Shown: in pieces, positions 56,876 through 64,000 of the stretch
How the letters are laid out: every line of letters starts with the position of its first letter
Numbering within the stretch: position 1 is the first letter of the stretch
Assembly: GCF_000208865.1 (NCBI RefSeq)
Contig: NC_018387.1
Location: forward strand, 1,593,120 to 1,657,119
DNA length: 64,000 bases
From: Neospora caninum Liverpool
Taxonomy: Eukaryota > Apicomplexa > Conoidasida > Eucoccidiorida > Sarcocystidae
Direction: 5' to 3'
The notes under the pieces: model-generated
What the model was told of the DNA's origin: nothing
Databases searched by the model: none
The model's input: the letters and a program-made list of their open reading frames with translations, nothing else
Program-made: the position numbers and the translations under genes

Positions 56876-59800
56876 GCTGTCTCTTGCAAAACGAGGCGCA
56901 AGTCGCTCAACTGTTTCACCAAGGGGGGGAGGCGGGGGGGGGGGGGGGCCAGAGGCGTGTCAGCGCAAGACAGCGAGAGTGAGTACCCAGTCCGTGCGGC
57001 GGACGAAGGCAAGCAACGGTTTCTTTCCTCGGACTCTGGCGTTCAGGTTCCTGTCCTCCAGTGACGAGGATCGAGATCCGCTAAAGCAGTGCTGTGAACA
57101 TGGTGGACGCGTGTGCGGTAAGCGAACAGGATTTCTCTGGGAGGGCAGTTAGGCTCGGTCCCGGCTCTCCGTGTCGCGAGAGAGACTGTACGTGCCACCA
57201 CGCGAGGGACGGGGCGCGCAGTTGCAAGGGGAAAACCCCCCTTGAAAAGGAGTCAACTGACAGAAGAGACACAGTGGAAAACAGTTCCGGGAAAGAGCAG
57301 TTCAAAGCGTTGCCAGTCAGCGGCTTTAGAGAAGGAGCTAGGCGAATGTGCGGACCTCCCGAGTTCCGCGGGCGCGGTTGGATAGACGTTCGCACCCGCG
57401 AAGTCACCTTGCATTTCTCAGCTGTCGACAGAAGGGAAAGAGACGGTTCCAGGGTTCTGCTGCGGACAAAGAATCGCGTCTACCTCGGTGACAAGAAGAG
57501 CAGGTGGACGCATGTTGTTCGTCGAGCTAGAGACGGAATCTTTTTCTTCCGATCCTGCTGGAGAAAAGCGCACGCGAAGTTGAGCAGTTGGGCATGCACC
57601 AGCAGAACAGCTACCGGTCGAGGCTCGACATCCCAGAAGCAGACACTCGAAGAAAAGGTTGGTGTCAAGCAAACAGCAGAAAAGACGGATCGCGGTGATA
57701 GCTTTCTCGTCTTCTTTGAGCATTTTTTCCGAACCTCACGAGAACGTAAACCGAGCTTGCGCCGTGGTGGCGCTGCCACCAGCATGCAACACCTCTCAAA
57801 CACTGACAGTCTAGTCGAGCTACCGACGACCGGCGCTATTTCTCCCATAGTAACTACGGTTCAACGACTCTATTAATTCCGACATGATTGCTGGTCTGAT
57901 GCCCCCGCCTTGGTAAGACGGCCACGAGCCCTCAAGGGGACTTTTTCACTCCCCTGTAAGGGTAGCACGCAAGTGTTGCTGGGCATTTAACGGCAGGCGA
58001 CGGCGGAAGGGGACGTGTGGTATTTTGAGTGGAACCATTTAGCTTACAAGGGCGAAGACAGAGAGACGGATCTCTTCCTCCCATTAGCTTCTCGAGGAAT
58101 GCGCTTACCAAGTGACCTGGGCCTTACAGCTGGCGGTGGAAGGACCTCTGGGGGGGCTGTCCTGTGCCGGGCGAGGGTTCGCGATATTGGGAACGCTTAG
58201 CAGTCTCTTCAGTTCGTGTCTAGACATCTTCCTCTGGACTCCTCCACAGATGATGCTTTTGCGTCAAGCACTGAAATGAAAGTAATGGATCCCAAGCTCG
58301 GAAAGTGATTCGGTGTCAGTTTTGGGGCGCCGCCTGTTCCATCGAGCGAAATTGGAAATGAAGGAGACGTAAATCGCGTGCAGAGCCTTCTGGTGTCTGC
58401 CCCGCGTGCATTCCTCTCACATCGATGGTGTTCCATCGCCGCTCTACACCTGTTTTGTTCAGTTTTTCTCCGAGATGCAAGAAGCGCTGTTCCACAGACA
58501 GCTGTAGGCTCGTTCGACGGCGCCGAGCCTTAAAGAAAGTTCCGACGTTCCCCGTATTATCAATCACTTGGACTGGTCAGGTGGTACCTTTGGATGTGCG
58601 TCCTGACGTCTGTGATTGGGCTTCCAATGACCGTTGCGGAGCGGCTCCAGTCGTGCCACTGGAGCTGTAACACAGCTCAGGCTCTTTGCCTGTTCCGCAG
58701 TTTTAAGAACGGAGACTCTGGTTACAAAAAGCTTGCGGAAGGTGAATTTGCCGAACATTTGCCGGGTGCAATGCAAGAAATACGGCATTCCACACTGGGA
58801 CTAGCTGTGTGTCACGTGTACAGTCATTTTTTCCAAAAGTGTGTCCCTGCAAGGCAGCTGCCTCAGTCACCAGCTGACTCCGTCGTTTTTCCCTCTCGCC
58901 GGTCATGAAGACGGCCCCTCGCACATCTTCAACACGACGGTCGCCTACGTAAAGGCCACAAGGTGTCCCTCAAAAAAATGACCGTCTGTGAGTTGTGGTA
59001 CACAAGAGTAGGATTGCTGTACACCACCACCCCACTGGACTGCTTAAGACAGCTAAAAGAGTGTTGGATTGCAATATCCTACTACATTAAGGTTATTCCA
59101 CATCGGTTATGTTCTAGGCAATATGATTGTAGTGGATGGTCAGAGAACTGCCCGCCTGTTCTCTGAGTCTGGTTTCGGGCGGCGTCTTCGTTGGTATACT
59201 GACGAAAGGCTGTGTGCACAGACTCTGCAGGTTTTTCCAGAGCAGACGGACACCCACGACCAGTGAACGGAATAGTACATGTCCACGGCTTCGTGTGACG
59301 TGGAATCGACGTAGCGAAGTTTAAGGACTCAGGAGGTTTTAAAAAAACCCGCACAGCTACGCTGCATCTGATCATCCAACCGGCACGATCATACGCCGTT
59401 CCCTACCAAGCCACGAAGATGTTAAACCATACCAGTGAAGGCGAAGGTGCAGCAGAAAAAACAACTTCATACACGGGAAACTCCCTCAATTGTGAGCGGC
59501 CTCCGTTCCATTTAGGTAGGAGTGCTGTATACTATTGGTTCGCGTTCTTCCATCAAACCGGAAGCCGCTTTTGTAAGAAGATTGATCCATTAAGTATATG
59601 ATAGACATTTAGCATCCGTCACCCCCCTTTCGAGTTTTTTCTGGGAAAGATGAAATTCAACGGTTGCAGAATAAAATTTACGTCCACTAAAATAAACGGA
59701 CACGCTGAAGCACCAACAATCCACCAATACTGCCCCTGAGACACCATATTCCTACTGGAGATCCTCAGTCCTCTACAAGAGAGGGTACCGGAAAAACGGA

Positions 59801-61170
59801 CAAATTTGACGACTATACAAGCACGGCTCGAGTTGCACCCACTCAAAGATTGACCGTTCCCCCTTTCCCCAGTTCTCTTCCACATGCCGCCTTGTTTGAA
59901 ACAAATCGCCTTTTTCCCAAATATTCTGTTGCTCGCGGTCAGAACACACATTGTCAGTTCACGAAAATGCCTGGAAACATCGTGCGTCCCTTTCAAGCAC
60001 ATGTCTCTGCTACTGCCTTAATCATCGTTCACTGAAGACACGAAATGGACTGGCGGACCTTTGCGTTCCCGAGAATGTCTTCATGATCGGATGAACGCCT
60101 TTCCCGGCCCATACACGAACTTTATCGCTTATCGCCCTCGTCATCTCCCTCGTCTTCGCTCCTGCCAGGAAACGAACTGTGCAAAACCACCCGCCTCTGA
60201 GTCGGGTGGCAATCCGGACGCGCCCATCGGATAAACAGTGGAACAGGAACGTATACACTAAGACCAGCCCTACGTGCAGGCTGGTCATTCACACAACACG
60301 AACACACACAAACGCTCTTGTACAATGGGGAGGTCGGTCCCTGTGTGTTCAACCACGGCCCTGTTGCGCACATCTGCACAGGGCCCACAAATCTAACGTT
60401 CCATGTACGACTCTTCGGTCGATGTTGCGTTCTACAATCGTGCGGGGGACAACACCCATGCACTGCACTCGGAGCCATTTTGGTTGCCCAATGTGAAACA
60501 ATACACATACCCTACCGCTTCTCCAAATCTCCGATTAATAGATGCGATAAAAAAGTGAATGCAGGCGTACACGAATGAACACATGTGCACTGTCTGTATC
60601 ACTGGACTTCTCCATGTAGCGCCCCGTTGCTGTTCCAGTGCGCGGGATCCGCCTCGCGCACGCTCACCTGTTCTGCTCCTCACGCTCCACCCTGCCGGCA
60701 TCGTTTAAGGCAGGGAAACGAGGTTGCGTACGGATACCCTCTGATGATACCATAGTCTGCAGCCGACTATCACTCACCGACCCATTTGGAGAGCAGAATT
60801 GAGAACAACAGCACGGCACAATCGAATCACAGCACAAGAAATGCGTCAATGTTGGTGTACAGACAATCCTGGCATATTACCAATCCGCAAGAGGATGAGA
60901 CGTTTACCTCTTGAAAAGTTGTTACAACTGCACTTTGCGCCCTTGGGGTAGGACAGAGAGAGAGCCCGCATACACTGGTGCATTCTGCGCGAATCCATAC
61001 GCTTCACGTTTGCGGGCCATGGCAGGGGTTCCCTCGTCACAACTGTCGCTAACAGCCGTCCTTTTGAAGAAACACGATGCATTCCTTCGACGGAAACCGT
61101 GCGTGGCCAAGCGATCCCAGTCTGCCACAGCGTCCCGTGTCACTCAAAGTGAGGAGGTCCGTATGTTCCT
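56876..61170. other. Sparse region upstream of the PH/C2 gene and downstream of the BED gene
   Basis: The first kilobase is the expected promoter/5' leader of the minus-strand PH/C2 gene and contains a G-rich run (56926-56948). A plus-strand frame of about 259 codons (57100-57876) is long for chance but has no domain. From 58 kb the DNA is AT-richer with only short frames, for example minus 59619-60002 (127 codons) and minus 60122-60508 (128 codons). None has a signal peptide, splice pair or domain. Confidence 0.5.
57100..57876 (+). CDS. Possible gene, uncharacterised 258-aa frame
   Basis: The frame from ATG 57100 (MVDACAVSEQDFSGR) runs to TAA at 57876. It is basic with scattered Cys and has a local strand-like patch (GWIDVRTREVTLHFSAVDRR) and a C-terminal neutral stretch. 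It is divergent from the PH/C2 gene start (56875), only 225 bp away, so it would share a promoter. No domain, signal peptide or splice evidence was seen; it may be noncoding leader sequence. Confidence 0.25.
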   Translation: MVDACAVSEQDFSGRAVRLGPGSPCRERDCTCHHARDGARSCKGKTPLEKESTDRRDTVENSSGKEQFKALPVSGFREGARRMCGPPEFRGRGWIDVRTREVTLHFSAVDRRERDGSRVLLRTKNRVYLGDKKSRWTHVVRRARDGIFFFRSCWRKAHAKLSSWACTSRTATGRGSTSQKQTLEEKVGVKQTAEKTDRGDSFLVFFEHFFRTSRERKPSLRRGGAATSMQHLSNTDSLVELPTTGAISPIVTTVQRLY

Positions 61171-61896
61171 TCACAAACATGCATTGCTTCTCTCAGGGCC
61201 GTACCACCACCAAGCCGGCACGGCGCAGGGCGAAAGAGTATCTCCTCCTATGCCTTGCGTCGAACCGGTCTCCCGCCCACTATTAAGCCGGAGCACTGAC
61301 GGCAAAGCGTTGGCGTCAACATATCCTCGTGATATACATTCAGTCGGGGCATCGAAGCGTCCTCCCCCTTCATCTGATCGACTCCCGGGAGAGAGGTACG
61401 GTGTGTCCGTTCCCATAGAGGCATCCGCCGGAGACGGAAAGTCACTTGGAGTGCTGAAAGAGCTGTCCTCTTCACACACGAACTTTTCCTCGCGTTGTAA
61501 CTTCGTTTCCACTTTCAGGCGCTCCACTTCGAGAACTGGACAATGCAATGCGCCCCCCTGAGTCAACGGGGCGCGGGGCCGCTTCGCCGTCTTCCTCCTT
61601 CGTCGCTGTTCGGAGAGCATGTCCAGCCCATGTTTTCTTTTTAAATGTTCAAACAAAACGGTGGTTGAGCCTGTAAAACGAAATCTCTGCTCACACTTGA
61701 CGCACCTAGCTTGTTTCCCGGTGGCATGACTATAAATTCGAAAGTAATTGTACACTGGTGATGAACAACGGCGGGAAAGCTGAACGGGAGACGCCTGTGT
61801 TACGACTTCAGGTGTCTGCTCATCTGTACAGCAGCTCTGGCCACCCTGTGACTCTTCACATATAGCATCTTTTTCATCTGACGTTGATGGTTCCAT
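61171..61896 (-). CDS. BED-type zinc-finger protein, single exon
   Basis: 241 aa from ATG 61894-61896. Residues 46-93 form a BED finger: SSPVYNYFRIYSHATGKQAR precedes C65-x2-C68, then a GSTTVLFEH strand-helix and H84-x4-H89. The conserved aromatic pair (usually VWxYF) appears as VYNYF. After it come a strongly basic patch (EQRRRRKTAKRPRAP), probably nuclear localisation or DNA contact, and a Ser/Glu-rich tail with no further domain. BED fingers are DNA-binding modules spread by hAT-type transposons and found in chromatin and insulator proteins. Here no transposase catalytic or dimerisation domain is visible in the gene or within the next kilobase. Likely a nuclear DNA-binding protein; targets unknown. 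Confidence 0.8.
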   Translation of the reverse strand: MEPSTSDEKDAICEESQGGQSCCTDEQTPEVVTQASPVQLSRRCSSPVYNYFRIYSHATGKQARCVKCEQRFRFTGSTTVLFEHLKRKHGLDMLSEQRRRRKTAKRPRAPLTQGGALHCPVLEVERLKVETKLQREEKFVCEEDSSFSTPSDFPSPADASMGTDTPYLSPGSRSDEGGGRFDAPTECISRGYVDANALPSVLRLNSGRETGSTQGIGGDTLSPCAVPAWWWYGPERSNACL

Positions 61897-64000
61897 GATA
61901 CTGTTTGACAGGAACGCACGATAAGCACAGCAACATAAACCACAATGGTAATTGAGAGTTGTGTCGCGCGCACCCCAGAAGGGAGTAGGCCGGTTCGCAG
62001 TGACACGAGTCTTGGGTGACCGAACCGGTTACAAAGCGTTCCGGGCACCCCAACTACGAGCATCTCAAGTCGTGTGCAGCCTTTAAAAGGAAATCGTTGT
62101 CTTCCATCAGCTCATACTATATTTTCTGTATTTGCCGTGAGTGACTTTTACGTGGAAAACTGCTCCAAAGCATGGTGTGGCGTCTTTTGTTCTCAAAAGT
62201 TCAGAATGGTGCGAGTTGGTGGTGCCCCTTGAGCAAAGTGCCAGGGTAAGGTGATCGTGCGCCTCCCTCCTGCAACCCGTCTCCGCCTGTCCGGGTTGCC
62301 CAACGGAGAGGCTGTTTACCGGACAAATGTGTACAGTTTTCCCATCTTGACGATAATACGAACAAAGGGCATAGAATTTGCAGAAACGAACCATCCCTCG
62401 GGGAAAGACTTTGAAAATGTACACTCATCAAGCGCCAGGTCACCTGAGCAGCTGAAGGGAAATGAAGGCTGGCAAGAAGCGGCAGACTCCGGTTGTTCCT
62501 ATCTCTTCCGCGACGGAGTGCCTGGGGCATTCGCCCGGGGTGCGACTGCCGCCGGCAGTGTGAACAGCCAGTGTCCTTGACCTTTCCGACATTCATGAAG
62601 TGCGTGGGGTGATGAAGCAGCTGCACAGTCCACGATCGAGTGGCTGGGATAACAGGAGACAACCGATGCAGCTCTCCCATGCGATAGTCCCAGTTGCGGG
62701 GCGAAGGAGTTCTTTTTCGTGATACACTCCTCTTGCAAACTGTCGTCCGAGTGTTCGAGCCGCTCGCTTTGCCCGGATCTTGTGTTTCCCTCACTCGAAC
62801 ACGTCACAGAAAAAAGAGGCAGTTCTGGTGAAGACACACGGCGCAACGAAAATGCGTCCCAGATTTCCCCATGCTCCACACAAAACCTGCCTAGACTAGC
62901 AGCTTCGCAAGCAGGCACCCGCGAGGGGCTGCAGGTACGATGCTTTTCCCAGTTCAACGGCGACTGTCCGCTGGGTTTGCCACGCCCTCGACCAATCTAA
63001 AGGACACTGTTCTTCCGTTGTTCCTTTCTTGTATTCAACTGGCAGTGGGGTGGAATACGAGACGGTTGGCCATGTGTTTCGGCGACGGTCGCTACATAAT
63101 CTAGCAGTAACCTTTATTCGTGATAGGTTCGTATTTCCTGCGAACACGGGAACGCCCACCATCGAAGGCGCTGATAAAAAGTGCACATGCATGAGGGCCG
63201 GCACGTTTTCTGTGCGTGGAAAAATGCAGGCTCCGCCTTTTAGCTTTAGTCTGAAGTTTTGGAACTGTCCATAGCACGCACTGCCTCTCACCATTGACTT
63301 CTCCTTTCGTCAGTGTCCCTCCGGTAGCCTCCGGGGTTCTGTTTTCCCCGTCGTTTAACGGTTGACACCACGGGGCAAGCTGTACTCTTGTGTGTTCCCC
63401 CACACGCCCAGACCGACTCTTGGGTACGATTTCTCCAGGGAGAATGCTGTACTCGAATAGCCATTTCGGAGATACGTATATTTCTGGTTCAATGAGGATT
63501 CAGAGGCGTAGACCCAGCAATCGACATACAATGTTTTACGAAAGACGCCGCCACGGACGAAACTGCGGATGAGTTTTTGAGGTTCGGTGTCGTTACTAAT
63601 ATGGATATGCGCGAAATGAGAAAATCGATGGCTCAACCAATCTAGTATTTGGGTTCAGCCACCTTTGTCTCCCTGAAGCCCCTTTTTGTGCCTGTAACGG
63701 AGCCGGGTAGCTTCCGTGATATCGGGTAATTCCCTCACACCATCAAGATTAATCGTTCGTATACATGCATTGATTTCCATTCTTGCCATGAGATTTGGCT
63801 CGCGGACAAGGCCCGTATCCTTGTCCGGCGCCCAAGCCGCGTCATTCGCTGACGAAGTCTCGCCGGAACTGCTGTGAAAAAGCCCTCACCAACTTGCGTT
63901 GCGCTTCCACCAGATCCCCGCAAATCTTGATTCCCGACGCCAGTCGGGGAGCCTGCATTTCCTACTCGTCAATTACGCGTCATGTTTCGCTGGAACGAAA
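61897..64000. other. Right-end region with weak coding candidates
   Basis: The first 200-300 bp should be the promoter/5' leader of the BED gene. Minus-strand frames at 62499-62957 (152 codons, no ATG at its left end, with a Ser/Glu-rich, coding-like passage GNTRSGQSERLEHSDDSLQE) and 62896-63294 (132 codons) overlap. They may be exons of a gene extending to the right, but no junction could be fixed. No RNA gene or repeat was recognised. Confidence 0.45.
62499..62957 (-). CDS. Possible exon of an uncharacterised gene
   Basis: Open for 152 codons with a mixed, protein-like composition (LRRVSSPELPLFSVTCSSEG, ECITKKNSFAPQLGLSHGRA) and a basic C-terminus GTPSRKR before the stop at 62499. There is no ATG at the 5' end. 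Candidate acceptors on the minus strand lie just upstream (CTGCAG at about 62930, GTCTAG at about 62907). The gene would be transcribed in the same direction as the BED gene, about 600 bp upstream of it. Evidence is compositional only. Confidence 0.25.
   Translation of the reverse strand: MNWEKHRTCSPSRVPACEAASLGRFCVEHGEIWDAFSLRRVSSPELPLFSVTCSSEGNTRSGQSERLEHSDDSLQEECITKKNSFAPQLGLSHGRAASVVSCYPSHSIVDCAAASSPHALHECRKGQGHWLFTLPAAVAPRANAPGTPSRKR

Noticed and set aside
60911..61561. 216-codon plus-strand frame
   Set aside because: It is largely antisense to the BED zinc-finger gene, which has a recognisable domain.
1..64000. CRISPR arrays, prophage, insertion sequences, operon-type promoters, tRNA and rRNA genes
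   Set aside because: The direct repeats found are simple minisatellites without spacers. Genes are spliced and eukaryotic. No cloverleaf with a matching T-arm and no ribosomal RNA segment was recognised by eye; a tRNAscan-SE run would settle the tRNA question.

Overview
This window is eukaryotic nuclear DNA. It contains spliced protein genes with GT-AG introns, GC content near 50-55%, long pyrimidine tracts, many (TA)n microsatellites and repeated TGCATGC-type motifs. Together with the gene content (an oxalate/formate-type MFS transporter, small signal-peptide proteins, very long disordered membrane proteins), this points to a tissue-cyst coccidian apicomplexan of the Toxoplasma/Neospora/Hammondia type. 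Species cannot be decided from the sequence alone.

Left third (1-16.3 kb): the left edge holds one exon of a minus-strand gene that runs out of the window. A complete 11-exon MFS transporter lies on the minus strand (4206-9958, 674 codons, all splice phases consistent). It is head to head, across about 3 kb of shared upstream DNA, with a 7-exon plus-strand gene (12964-16302) for a 257-aa protein with an Arg-rich, mitochondrial-type N-terminus.

Middle (16.3-29.7 kb): a gene-poor stretch with different composition. It carries small, poorly conserved-looking genes, mostly on the minus strand, with N-terminal signal peptides (17546-18238, 19670-20206, 22014-22856, 27219-27497 and perhaps 16693-16998). 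It also has a perfect 27-bp x 5 tandem repeat, a diverged 250-bp duplication and an acidic repeat exon. Two of the secreted proteins share a C-terminal CRxxYRx4CP pattern, which suggests a local paralogous family.

Right half (29.7-57 kb): three large genes. A plus-strand gene (29766-34237) encodes four predicted membrane spans followed by a Cys/Gly-rich segment and an Arg/Ser/Pro-rich repeat tail. A 13-exon minus-strand gene (35400-43624) encodes a protein of about 1,100 aa with a signal peptide and a basic Ser/Arg-rich leader; one of its introns fits GC-AG rules. A minus-strand gene of only three exons (46475-56875) encodes a 3,181-aa protein. It has a PH domain interrupted by two huge insertions, a C2-like domain and two hydrophobic hairpins resembling the C-terminal membrane region of MCTP proteins.

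Far right (57-64 kb): AT-richer, sparse DNA with one clear gene, a 241-aa BED-type zinc-finger protein (61171-61896) without any visible transposase domain.

Exon coordinates were derived by hand from splice consensus plus phase continuity. Functions are stated only where a domain is recognisable. No prokaryote-style system (CRISPR, operons, phage) and no convincing tRNA or rRNA gene was seen.
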